NCBI RefSeq assembly: GCF_013376415.1 | Contig: NZ_WYET01000007.1 | Location: 310,001 to 374,000 of the forward strand | Length of the DNA stretch: 64,000 nt | From: Flagellimonas chongwuensis | Lineage (GTDB): Bacteria; Bacteroidota; Bacteroidia; Flavobacteriales; Flavobacteriaceae | Reading direction: 5' to 3' | Shown: positions 27,150-36,028 of the stretch, in pieces | Numbering within the stretch: the first letter of the stretch is position 1 | How the letters are laid out: each line of letters starts with the position of its first letter | Program-made: the position numbers and the translations under genes | The notes under the pieces: model-generated | Databases searched by the model: none | Told to the model about the DNA's origin: nothing | Seen by the model: the letters and a program-made list of their open reading frames with translations, nothing else

Positions 27150-27823
27150 CCTACGGTTTCTTCTATTTTCCCAGACCTCAACCGGATACTTTTATCGGTT
27201 TTTTTGGCCAATTCCAAATCGTGGGTCACTATAACCAGTGCCGTGCCCTGCTCCTTGTTCAGTTCGAACAGCAGCTCTTCTATTCGGGTTCCGGTATCGT
27301 CGTCAAGGTTGCCTGTGGGCTCATCGGCGAAAAGAATGGATGGCTTGTTGGAGAATGCACGAGCTAAGGCTACGCGTTGCTGCTCCCCACCGGATAATTG
27401 GGATGGATAATGTCCGGCCCTGTTCAGCAAACCTACCTTTTCCAAGAGTTCCCTACCCTGTTCGTAAGCATTTTTCACCCCTCGAAGTTCCAAGGGGACG
27501 ATAACATTTTCCAAGGCGGTCAAGGTGGGCAATAATTGAAAATCCTGAAATACAAATCCTACGTTCTGGTTTCTTAAAAGTGCTCTTCCATCTTCATCCA
27601 ATCCCATCAAATTTTCATTACAGAGCCATATTTCACCCTCATCGGTCGTATCTAGGCCGGCACAAAGGCCCAACAGTGTGGTTTTCCCACTGCCAGAAGG
27701 CCCGACAATGGCAAAACTTTGACCTTTATCCACATCAAACGACACATTGTTCAGTACATTTAGGTCGTGTTCACCGCTCCGATATGTTTTAGAGAGGTTT
27801 TGAACTTTTAATATCTTTGACAT
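27146..27823 (-). CDS. ABC transporter ATPase, YbbA/LolD type
   Basis: A 225-residue ATPase of the LolD/MacB/YbbA group. Walker A is GPSGSGKTTL, the Q-loop is in VFQDFQLLPTLTALEN, the signature LSGGEQQRVALARA, Walker B ILFADEPTGNLD and the switch His is in VIVTHDLELA. It pairs with the permease downstream, overlapping by 4 nt. The opposite strand carries the esterase gene with a very short intergenic region, so the divergent promoters must be closely packed or overlap. Confidence 0.92.
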   Translation of the reverse strand: MSKILKVQNLSKTYRSGEHDLNVLNNVSFDVDKGQSFAIVGPSGSGKTTLLGLCAGLDTTDEGEIWLCNENLMGLDEDGRALLRNQNVGFVFQDFQLLPTLTALENVIVPLELRGVKNAYEQGRELLEKVGLLNRAGHYPSQLSGGEQQRVALARAFSNKPSILFADEPTGNLDDDTGTRIEELLFELNKEQGTALVIVTHDLELAKKTDKSIRLRSGKIEETVG

Positions 27824-27865
27824 ACCATACTTTTGGTTAAAACTCTCAAAATACTAAAATTGTCC

Positions 27866-28564
27866 ATGATCAAGAAAAACTCTGCCCTCAACAATTCGTT
27901 AATGTTATGTTATTTTTTGATGCTGATACTCGCAAGCTGCGGGGAAAAGAAACAGCAAAAAGAGGACAACCAAGCTTCTGTTGAGGAAGAAGTGGTCGAG
28001 GAGACAACGGAGTCGAGTAAAAAAATCCTTTTTTTTGGGGATAGCTTAACTGCCGGTTATGGTCTGGAGCTTGGTCAAGCATTCCCGTCGGTAATCCAAC
28101 AACGAATTGATTCCCTAGGTTTAGACTATACCGTAATCAATGCTGGGTTGAGCGGTGAGACCACGGCAAGTGGCAAAAACCGTTTGGATTGGGTTCTAGA
28201 GGACGATATGGATATCGTCATTATAGAATTAGGCGCCAATGATGGTCTCAGGGGAGTTCCGCTTTCAGAGACCCAAAAGAACCTTCAGGAAATGATAAAT
28301 CAAGTACAAAACGATCTTCCAAATGCCAAAATCATATTGGCCGGAATGAAGATTCCACCAAACATGGGCCCGGAATACACATCGGAGTTTGAAAACATAT
28401 TCCCAACATTGGCAAATCAGGAAAATATTGCCCTAATCCCCTTTCTATTGGAAAATGTTGCAGGAATTCCCGAGCTCAATCAAGGAGATGGTATCCATCC
28501 TACCGTTGAGGGTCAAAAATTAGTAGCTGAAAATGTTTGGGAGGTGCTAAAGCCAATGTTGTAG
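27866..28564 (+). CDS. SGNH lipoprotein esterase, TesA-like
   Basis: A protein of 232 residues with lipobox ILASC and the SGNH hydrolase blocks: block I FFGDSLTAGYGLE (Ser nucleophile), block III ELGANDGLRG and block V DGIHPTVEGQ (Asp and His). It is the arylesterase/lysophospholipase/thioesterase I type. The open frame begins with a TTG at 27833, but ATG 27866 gives a standard lipoprotein leader. It is divergent to YbbA/YbbP-type genes, as in E. coli, where the three proteins are linked. In E. coli TesA is soluble and periplasmic; here it is predicted to be lipid-anchored. Confidence 0.85.
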   Translation: MIKKNSALNNSLMLCYFLMLILASCGEKKQQKEDNQASVEEEVVEETTESSKKILFFGDSLTAGYGLELGQAFPSVIQQRIDSLGLDYTVINAGLSGETTASGKNRLDWVLEDDMDIVIIELGANDGLRGVPLSETQKNLQEMINQVQNDLPNAKIILAGMKIPPNMGPEYTSEFENIFPTLANQENIALIPFLLENVAGIPELNQGDGIHPTVEGQKLVAENVWEVLKPML

Positions 28565-28588
28565 GCGGTCTCAAGAATAACCCACCGC

Positions 28589-30022
28589 TTAAAAATCCCA
28601 AAGCAAGGGCAATAATAGAAATACGGCCAATGACATAATCGCAATGGAAATAAGGTTCATTAAAAACCCGGCCCGTACCATATCCGGAATCCGAAGGTAT
28701 CCTGAGCCAAAAACGACTGCATTGGGTGGAGTGGCCACTGGTAGCATAAACGCGCATGATGCTGCCGAAGTGCATGCTACCATCAGTAAATAAGGATTTA
28801 TTCCCAAAGTCAAGGCCAGTGGAGCTAAAACTGGAAGCATCATTGCCGTGGTGGCCAAATTGGAGGTAACTTCTGTCAAAAAATTAACGCACGTGATTAC
28901 CAACAATAACAATAAAAAGAGGGGCAATCCTTCAAAAAATGCCATTTGTCCTCCTAAATAGCCAGCCAGCCCTGTTTCTTGAAATCCTTTGGCGATGGCC
29001 ATCCCCCCTCCGAACAATAAGATTATCCCCCATGGAATCTGTACGGCTTCTGCCCATTGAATAAGTGGTTTGCCAGACCTGTTTGCAGGGATAATAAAAA
29101 GTAGGATGGCGGACCCAATGGCTATAATGGTATCATCGATGTTCGGAATGATTTTTTGTAAAAGAAAAGATCTGGTTATCCAACAGAAAGCTGTCAAAAC
29201 AAAAACAAACAATACCATTTTCTCTTCCTTTCCCAGAGGTCCCAGTTCCTTTAAAAGTCTATTGATTTCTTCTTTACCGCCGGGGAAACGTGATCTACGC
29301 AATGGATAGGCAAGTCTAGTAAGGTATAACCACGCCAATATTAAAAGTATGGATGCTACCGGTAAACCAAATTTCATCCATTGCCAAAAACTGATGTCCA
29401 CTCCGTAAGTTTTTTGAACAAACCCTGCAAAGACCAGGTTTGGCGGTGTTCCAATCAACGTGGCGATTCCTCCGATGGATGCGGCATAAGCTATTGACAG
29501 CATTAATAATTTACTGAATATCTTGTTCTCATCTTCGGGTGTGTCGGGGTTGTCCTTGAATTGTTTTACTATCGAAATTGCCATGGGCAACACCATTACG
29601 GTAGTCGCTGTATTGGAAATCCACATGGACAGAAAAGCGGTCGCGACCATAAAACCCAAGACTATGGTGTACATATTTGTGCCTATGGTCTTTATAATTT
29701 GGAGGGCTATTCTTTTGTGCAGGTTCCATTTTTCTATGGCCATGGCCAACATAAAACCTCCCATGTACAAAAACACATATTTGTGGCCGTAACTCGCGGT
29801 TGTGTCACCTAATGGAATGGTTCCCAATAGTGGAAAGAGGACAATGGGCAACAATGCGGTAACTGCTATCGGAAGTACTTCAAAAACCCACCAAACCCCA
29901 ATCCAAACGGTTGCAGCCAATATGTCCCGTCCTTGTGGCGAAAGCCCTTCTCCATTAAAAAAGTAGTGAATCAAAATAAATAGAATAGGGCCAAGAATAG
30001 CCCCAAACCGCTTGTATGACAT
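28589..30022 (-). CDS. DASS (SLC13)-family sodium:anion symporter
   Basis: A 477-residue multi-spanning transporter of the divalent anion:sodium symporter family. It has the two SNT-type signatures: IGGIATLIGTPPNLVFAGF in the first half and CAFMLPVATPPNAVVFGSG in the second, each followed by a re-entrant hairpin. Substrates of the family are di- and tricarboxylates or sulfate; which one here cannot be told. The frame is open to 30067 but ATG 30022 is better because the extra residues are not membrane-like. It follows the RIFT-barrel gene across a probable terminator. Confidence 0.88.
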   Translation of the reverse strand: MSYKRFGAILGPILFILIHYFFNGEGLSPQGRDILAATVWIGVWWVFEVLPIAVTALLPIVLFPLLGTIPLGDTTASYGHKYVFLYMGGFMLAMAIEKWNLHKRIALQIIKTIGTNMYTIVLGFMVATAFLSMWISNTATTVMVLPMAISIVKQFKDNPDTPEDENKIFSKLLMLSIAYAASIGGIATLIGTPPNLVFAGFVQKTYGVDISFWQWMKFGLPVASILLILAWLYLTRLAYPLRRSRFPGGKEEINRLLKELGPLGKEEKMVLFVFVLTAFCWITRSFLLQKIIPNIDDTIIAIGSAILLFIIPANRSGKPLIQWAEAVQIPWGIILLFGGGMAIAKGFQETGLAGYLGGQMAFFEGLPLFLLLLLVITCVNFLTEVTSNLATTAMMLPVLAPLALTLGINPYLLMVACTSAASCAFMLPVATPPNAVVFGSGYLRIPDMVRAGFLMNLISIAIMSLAVFLLLPLLWDF

Positions 30023-30045
30023 ATTGTTGTTGTTTAGTTGTGTGC

Positions 30046-30083
30046 AAAAAAAAAGGACGGCGGCCAATGTGCGGCGTCACCAT
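30046..30083 (-). terminator. Probable terminator of the RIFT-barrel gene
   Basis: On the minus strand a GC-rich imperfect hairpin (about 30083-30055, arms including GACG and CGTC) is followed by a run of nine T (30054-30046). Stem pairing contains mismatches. It lies 23 nt after the stop of the lyase-like gene and before the symporter start. Confidence 0.5.
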
Positions 30084-30105
30084 CCCTTTCTGAAGATTAC
30101 TAGAT

Positions 30106-32760
30106 TTAATCGATATTCTCTTTGTCTATCCAGTACAATAAATAAGGAATATTATATGCGTGGGTCCAACCAAATACCCTGAGCCCTTGGTTGGTTTGCC
30201 AATTGGTAAATCGTCCCTTGCTCATAGGCAAATTGGAGATTTCCAAAAGGTCCTCGCTATAGGCCTCTGCATTTTCATAGTCTTCCGGTGACTTTGGAAG
30301 CTCACCTATTTTCAACAATTCGGCCCTGGCCAATGCTTCGTCCAAGTATACTTTTTCACCACTTATCTCATAACCAAGCAACAAAGGATAAATAGTGGCT
30401 AAATAAGATTCCATTTCGTGGTTCAATGGAGGTACGTCCCTGACCCATCTGGCATGCTTCAACAATGCCTTTCTTACTTCTTCATCACCTGTTATTTGCT
30501 GATATTTATAAAGTCCTTGCGCCACATAGGTCTGACTGTATCCATATCTATCCAATAGTAAATTGCCCCCTTGTCTTTCCTGAAGTTCCAACATTAAACC
30601 AACCCTATCATCTAGCTCTTCCTTGTATTTCTTCAATTTAGTCGCATCGTACAACTCTACTAGATTTAACACAGATAGATATAGTCTTCTACCCCTAAGG
30701 TCGTGCTCTCCCCAAATACGGTTGATATAAGTGTCTCCTGTCATTTTGGCCACCTCCAACGCTCTGTGGTCAGCTGATAGGTAATAATCCGCTATCCATC
30801 CCTGAATCCAAACATGGGCACTCAGGAGTGCATACCAATGTTCATTGGCATGTCTTCGCCCTATACCAAGGTATGGTGTGGATTCTGGCTCATCTTCATA
30901 ATTCCAAAAATCAATGGCATCATTGATCTCTCCGTAATACGTTCGTTTTTTAGGCCAATGGATGTTGTCCACATCCATGGTATGCCTACTCATGGCTTGT
31001 GCCATTTTAAAATATTTGGGATTACCGGTACGCATAAAGTTGGTCCATAGCATAAAATCTACAGTAGGCTCATTGTTGGTCCATTGCACCCATTTGCCAT
31101 CAAAGAAATAGCTTTTTCCGTCACCATAATTGAACATGCCATACCAAGGCTCGTTCTTTTGGTTATAGGCCCACCACTGATATCTATACTGCAATGCATT
31201 TTCAAACTCTGGGTGTGCTTGGGAAGCTGGTGCCATATTCCCATAAACCTTTGAGTTGGTGTACCATTCCGGAGCAGCATGTGCCACAGGGCTTTCGGTA
31301 ATATACTCCATTTTGTCGCCCACAGATTCTGTGGCATCGTTATCGTGGAAATAATAAACAAACTCTGTGGTTTTGGTTATACCTTGGGCAAAATTGTCCA
31401 ACATGCCCCCATCTGGCTCTGTATTGTGCCTGGCAAAGTTCATTGGGCCATTTTCTTTGGGCCAGATACTTCCCAACAAGATGTTGTTGACAGGATCTAC
31501 CTCAATACCTTTTGGGTATTCTTTCATAAAATTCTTAATGCCCAGGCCAACACCTCTTTTTCCATCGGTTACATTAATCCATCCCTTGGCTTTTTGAGCT
31601 TGGGCCACATTGGTTTCACCTTTGGAGACGGTTGCCTCAAAATCCAACTCTGCTTCGGAATCACTGTTCTTTCCTTTCTTGCTGAAGTTGTTAAGATAAA
31701 GACTTCTTAAACTAATGCTTTTACGTCTATCCGGTCCTTTTTGCAATAATTGAACTGGTGTTTCATCATTTACGGCAACTTCCTCCATAACGGTATCCGC
31801 TTCATCATTTTTCCAAGATCCCTCATAAAGTGGCATCGAAACGCTTACGTTATCATCCAAATGATATTTTAACTGGAGTCCTATGGCGGCAATCTGATCG
31901 TTCGGCTCTGTCCAGCCCATATCGTCTTCTGTACTCTCCGAAATAATTTCGCTGTTCTGCGTTGCAATGTTCGCGTGCTCTCCCTTTTGTTTTTTATGCT
32001 TGTCGGGAATACCGGTATATGTCATGGTATGCAATACTTTTATATAGCTCTTGCCTGCATAGGCATGCAACCAAATGGTAAATGGTGATAGGTTGTTATC
32101 TTCCCTATTGTAGGTATAGGTCCCTTCTATTCGGAAAATGGTGTGCAAGGGGCCGGAACCCTTTTCCCTAAAAACTTCGTTAATCACTGCTTTGGACGCA
32201 TCAATTCCCGAATCGTCCAAAAGGTCAAAGAAAGATCCTCTGTTTTTCTCTGGTGATGAACCGATCAGTTCTTCTTCGGTAAACTTTCCATCTTTGTTGG
32301 AATCAAGAAAGACCTCATCTAAAAAACCGTTTCCTTTTTTATGTATTGAAAATGATAGCGGTCCTGTATTTACATCTATTCCGCCTTGAGGTCTCATGTT
32401 GTTCATGGAAACCACCTTCTTCTCTGGAAGGATGGGCACCACGCCATCCCCATACTCCAGCACATAGTCCTGTGTATCTTCGGAAAAGAAGAACACCCAT
32501 ACCCATTTGATACTGTCGTCCGTTGGCCCCCAATTGCTTACTTCCGTGGTCTGACAAGGTATTTCCGTGCCATCGGCGGTGAGTAAACGTAGATGATCTA
32601 CGGAATTCAACTCTCCTTTTGGGAAAGGTATTCCCAAGGTTATGGGAGCGCCCTTTTTATTGTTCTCTACCGTTATGGCCACCTGTTTCCCTTTCTCTAT
32701 GGGTTGGGAGCAGGATTTTAGCAGAAAACATGCCAGCAGTAATGATAGTATTATTCTCAT
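30106..32760 (-). CDS. RIFT-barrel / toroid lyase-like lipoprotein (YetA/PcRGLX type)
   Basis: An 884-residue protein with a lipoprotein leader (MRIILSLLLACFLLKSC). An N-terminal RIFT-barrel-like region runs from about residue 20 (ITVENNKKGAPITLGIPFP), with a central beta-sandwich. A long C-terminal part from about residue 480 has the repeated helices of an alpha/alpha toroid (RRHANEHWYALLSAHVWIQG). This order matches YetA and the PL26 exo-rhamnogalacturonan lyase PcRGLX. Catalysis on rhamnogalacturonan is therefore possible but unproven. The upstream extension of the open frame to 32961 is rejected because it overlaps the ROK gene and lacks a leader. Last gene of the susC-susD-PIG-L-MFS-ROK series. 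Confidence 0.72.
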   Translation of the reverse strand: MRIILSLLLACFLLKSCSQPIEKGKQVAITVENNKKGAPITLGIPFPKGELNSVDHLRLLTADGTEIPCQTTEVSNWGPTDDSIKWVWVFFFSEDTQDYVLEYGDGVVPILPEKKVVSMNNMRPQGGIDVNTGPLSFSIHKKGNGFLDEVFLDSNKDGKFTEEELIGSSPEKNRGSFFDLLDDSGIDASKAVINEVFREKGSGPLHTIFRIEGTYTYNREDNNLSPFTIWLHAYAGKSYIKVLHTMTYTGIPDKHKKQKGEHANIATQNSEIISESTEDDMGWTEPNDQIAAIGLQLKYHLDDNVSVSMPLYEGSWKNDEADTVMEEVAVNDETPVQLLQKGPDRRKSISLRSLYLNNFSKKGKNSDSEAELDFEATVSKGETNVAQAQKAKGWINVTDGKRGVGLGIKNFMKEYPKGIEVDPVNNILLGSIWPKENGPMNFARHNTEPDGGMLDNFAQGITKTTEFVYYFHDNDATESVGDKMEYITESPVAHAAPEWYTNSKVYGNMAPASQAHPEFENALQYRYQWWAYNQKNEPWYGMFNYGDGKSYFFDGKWVQWTNNEPTVDFMLWTNFMRTGNPKYFKMAQAMSRHTMDVDNIHWPKKRTYYGEINDAIDFWNYEDEPESTPYLGIGRRHANEHWYALLSAHVWIQGWIADYYLSADHRALEVAKMTGDTYINRIWGEHDLRGRRLYLSVLNLVELYDATKLKKYKEELDDRVGLMLELQERQGGNLLLDRYGYSQTYVAQGLYKYQQITGDEEVRKALLKHARWVRDVPPLNHEMESYLATIYPLLLGYEISGEKVYLDEALARAELLKIGELPKSPEDYENAEAYSEDLLEISNLPMSKGRFTNWQTNQGLRVFGWTHAYNIPYLLYWIDKENID

Positions 32761-32782
32761 TTGTGTAGTAAGGTTATTTTTT

Positions 32783-33628
32783 TTACAGACATAGTGCAGC
32801 TGCACCCAAAATGGGCGAATCCACCAAATCTGATGTTTCGATTTTAAAGTTTTCCAATTGTTTTTGATAGGCAAATGAATCCAGGGCCTCATCCAACGAA
32901 GCCTTGAAAAATGTATACGCGTTACTGATAGACCCCCCAAGAACGATACATTCTGGTGCATACAGATAGAGAATTGCCTTTATGGCAATGCCCAGATGAA
33001 CACCATACGTTTTAAAAGCAGACAATGCAGCGGTATCGTTGTCCATGGCTTTTTGATACAGTATCTTGGCAGATTCCCCATAAGTTTCATCAAAAAAGAA
33101 GCTTCCTGCATATTGTTCCAGGATTCCGTTTTTGTAGGGTAGCATACCTATTTCCCCTGCACCGCACAAAACTCCATTATAGAGTTTGTCTTCTATTAAA
33201 ATGCCCATGCCCAGTCCTGTTCCCAATGAAAGTGCCACACAATTTTTATATGGCTTGGCTTTGCCAAAGTATTTTTCGCCCAATGCAAAACAGTTGGCGT
33301 CGTTGTTCAGGTATACGGGGACGTTGAACTGCTTTTGTACCAATTCTTTTAGAGGTACTTTCTCCCATGTTGGAATGTTTTGCACATCGTACACTATGCC
33401 GGAATCCGGGTCCACTACGGCGGGTACCCCTATACCGATAGCCTCGACGTCAGTGGTCATGACTTCATCAATGGTCGTCAATAATCTAGATAGTGATCTT
33501 TCGTAAGAATCGCTTTGGTTTACTTTGGAAAGACTGGTCCGTACTACCTCTTTACCAAAGACTCTCCCTGTTTTGATTTTGGTTCCACCAATATCAACCC
33601 CCAAAACCGTTTTTGCCCTCTTCTCCAC
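32783..33628 (-). CDS. ROK-family sugar kinase lacking the zinc motif
   Basis: A 281-residue ROK protein without an HTH, so a kinase rather than a repressor. The phosphate motif is VLGVDIGGTKIKTG; the catalytic Asp lies in NDANCFALGEKY; the second glycine motif is LGTGLGMGILI. The usual Zn-binding signature (GEIGH...CxCGxxGCxE) is replaced by GEIGMLPYKNGILEQY, with neither the His nor the Cys residues. The hexose substrate is unknown; nearby genes suggest an amino or deacetylated sugar. Its start overlaps the MFS gene stop by 1 nt, so they are coupled. Confidence 0.85.
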   Translation of the reverse strand: MEKRAKTVLGVDIGGTKIKTGRVFGKEVVRTSLSKVNQSDSYERSLSRLLTTIDEVMTTDVEAIGIGVPAVVDPDSGIVYDVQNIPTWEKVPLKELVQKQFNVPVYLNNDANCFALGEKYFGKAKPYKNCVALSLGTGLGMGILIEDKLYNGVLCGAGEIGMLPYKNGILEQYAGSFFFDETYGESAKILYQKAMDNDTAALSAFKTYGVHLGIAIKAILYLYAPECIVLGGSISNAYTFFKASLDEALDSFAYQKQLENFKIETSDLVDSPILGAAALCL

Positions 33629-34884
33629 TAATCCTTTTTTAAGCTTATGGTTTTATTGTTCACCAAGGGTTTGGCCCAAAATCCTATGGATAGGATAAAC
33701 GCCAAGGGAATTATCAAAAAGAACATTCCTGATTTTAATGACATTAGTTCGCCCAAGCCTCCCACGATAAATGGTATCACTGCTCCTCCTGCAATACCGG
33801 TACAAAGAATACCGGATAACGAACCATGATGTTCCTTTACGGAGTTGAGTGCCAAGGAAAAGATTATGGAGTACATTACGGAAATGAAGAATCCTACCAT
33901 TGGGAAACCTATCAACGCCATTTGCTCCGAGCCGGTAAGTGCCAAAATTAAACTTATGATGGTGATGGAAGTTGCCAAAATCAATAGCTTTCTACTGTCC
34001 ATAAACTTTAACAACAATAAGCCCAATAGGCAACCAACAGTCAACATGGCCCAAAAATAGGATACTGTGTTGGCTCCGACTGTCTGTGGGTCCAGTCCGT
34101 GATATTGGTTCAAAAACTGCGATATCCAGTTTCCAACACCCTGCTCTGTGCCCACGTAGCAAAAGATTCCCAAGAAATAAAGTATAGTCCATTTATTCTT
34201 CAACAAATCCCAATACGAACTGGTATCTCCTGCCTTTTCTTCCTCGGTCTTTTCAAATTTTGGGTATTTGGTCAAAAAGACATAGAAAAACAACACCAAC
34301 GATATCGCTGCAAAAACAATGTAAAGCGATGCCCATGGTAAATCCTGTGGCACCCATCCGCGCAACATTTCCGCAAATGTGTCACCTATGTTATTCTTGC
34401 TTACCAGGTATTTATATAAATAAGGACTTAAAAATGATGCCGCTCCAAAAACCAATTGAGCCAACACGGAATTGAACGCAAAGTGTTCTTCGCCTCCTGC
34501 CACCCTCAACATTGGATTTATAATTACTTGAAGCACCGCCATACAACATCCCAACACAAACAAGGTTATGCTAAAAACGCCGTATTGTGGCAATAGGGCA
34601 AAACCCAGGGAAGCAAGCGCCATGACCAAGAACGATATTGAAAGTAATGTCCTCTCACTATACTTTTCGGATAAAAAGCCTGCCGGTATGGACATAATGC
34701 CATACGCTATAAAAAAAGTAAACGGCAATAGGCCTGTTAAGGTAAGACTGAGGTCAAAACTATCCTTAACGTCCACGATTATTGAATTTAGGATATTGGT
34801 TATGAACGAAATCACAAAGAATACGATCATTACCAGTCCTATAATGTGGATGTATCTTTTGGTCTTGGGCTTGCTAGTCTCCAT
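33628..34884 (-). CDS. MFS sugar transporter (FucP/NagP-like)
   Basis: A 418-residue protein with twelve predicted helices in the sugar-porter-like MFS family often seen in Bacteroidota PULs. The N-terminal segment after METSKPKTKRYIHIIG runs into GIMSIPAGFLSEKYSERT, the MFS loop 2-3 motif. It would take a released monosaccharide across the inner membrane to the ROK kinase, whose gene it overlaps. The specificity is unknown. Confidence 0.85.
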   Translation of the reverse strand: METSKPKTKRYIHIIGLVMIVFFVISFITNILNSIIVDVKDSFDLSLTLTGLLPFTFFIAYGIMSIPAGFLSEKYSERTLLSISFLVMALASLGFALLPQYGVFSITLFVLGCCMAVLQVIINPMLRVAGGEEHFAFNSVLAQLVFGAASFLSPYLYKYLVSKNNIGDTFAEMLRGWVPQDLPWASLYIVFAAISLVLFFYVFLTKYPKFEKTEEEKAGDTSSYWDLLKNKWTILYFLGIFCYVGTEQGVGNWISQFLNQYHGLDPQTVGANTVSYFWAMLTVGCLLGLLLLKFMDSRKLLILATSITIISLILALTGSEQMALIGFPMVGFFISVMYSIIFSLALNSVKEHHGSLSGILCTGIAGGAVIPFIVGGLGELMSLKSGMFFLIIPLAFILSIGFWAKPLVNNKTISLKKD

Positions 34885-34941
34885 TATATAATTGGTTGGT
34901 TATTTAATTTGGATGCTACCTGGGTGGTCAGTGGTATGTAC

Positions 34942-35829
34942 TTATTTGGACCCCAACATTGGGAACATTTGTTTGATTTCTTCATCCGTAGGTTGCTTTC
35001 CATACTCACAGATTTCGAAGAACTCCACTTGGCTTACTTTTGAGGTATCTACATTGGGGTACCATTTTTTGACAGCTTCCAAGGTACTTGCATCTGGTTT
35101 TCTGTTCATCCACCTTTCTTTTAGCCATTTCAACCGTTCCTGTTCTCCCGTTGGAATGGTCGAAACATCTACACCATTGGTCCATGGCAACCATTCGAAC
35201 ATTTGCGAATCGTGCGCAGCCAAGCCCTTTACCTTGGTATCAATTACATCGTCTACGATCACAGCTATATCTTTTTGGAAAGGATATGGTTTTTTAAAAT
35301 GATCGCTCATATAAAGAAAGACCGGGTTTTTTTTCAATGGTGGCGTATCAGGTGCTACGTTGGGAACAATGTTCATGTATGCGGCATCCTGTACTACGGA
35401 GCCGGCATTTCTATGATCTGGGTGATAATCGTTTGGTCTTAGTCCCAAAACAATATCAGCATCCCAATCCCTGATTCTGCGGATTACCTCCAATCGTACG
35501 TTCAAGGTTGGGAACAACTCCCCATCGTGGTTGTCCAACACTTCATATTCTGCAATGCCCAGTGCTTTTGCCGCATCCTTGGCTTCTTGCCGGCGCTTTT
35601 TGGCAAGAACGCCACCGCCCATGGCATAATGTCCTGCATCTCCATTGGTCAAAGCCAAGAACTTTACATTATGCCCCATTTGGGCAAACAGTGCCGCCGT
35701 TCCCCCGAACTTGGAATCACAATCATCGGGATGTGCACCAATTGCCAGAATATTCAAGGCCTTTTTCTGTTGTGCTTGAATTGTTGTAAATGCAAAGCAT
35801 AAACAAACTGCCATTACTAACTTTCTCAT
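34942..35829 (-). CDS. Secreted PIG-L family deacetylase
   Basis: A 295-residue protein with a cleavable leader (MRKLVMAVCLCFAFTTIQAQ) and a PIG-L/LmbE domain. The zinc and catalytic motif is AIGAHPDDCDSKFGG, with the second His motif in NDYHPDHRNAG. The family removes N-acetyl groups from GlcNAc-containing substrates. Located between susD and the MFS transporter, it should act in the periplasm on an imported oligosaccharide. It marks the polysaccharide as containing N-acetylated (or at least acylated) residues. Confidence 0.88.
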   Translation of the reverse strand: MRKLVMAVCLCFAFTTIQAQQKKALNILAIGAHPDDCDSKFGGTAALFAQMGHNVKFLALTNGDAGHYAMGGGVLAKKRRQEAKDAAKALGIAEYEVLDNHDGELFPTLNVRLEVIRRIRDWDADIVLGLRPNDYHPDHRNAGSVVQDAAYMNIVPNVAPDTPPLKKNPVFLYMSDHFKKPYPFQKDIAVIVDDVIDTKVKGLAAHDSQMFEWLPWTNGVDVSTIPTGEQERLKWLKERWMNRKPDASTLEAVKKWYPNVDTSKVSQVEFFEICEYGKQPTDEEIKQMFPMLGSK

Positions 35830-36028
35830 TTTTCTATTTTATTATATGGTTTCTTTAAAATTTTACAATTCTGGTCCTAGCCACCTCTTGTGAAGCAACC
35901 AAACTTTTGCATTAAAAACATTCCATTTACAGGTCAGTTATCGCACATAGTGATAAGTAGGAAATCCATGGTGTGGGTGCACTGATCAATCAAACTAACC
36001 TAATGAATGAAAACATTAATTTTTGATA

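Noticed and set aside
32761..32961. N-terminal extension of the RIFT-barrel protein
   Set aside because: It overlaps the ROK kinase gene, has no leader, and the lipoprotein leader begins exactly at ATG 32760.
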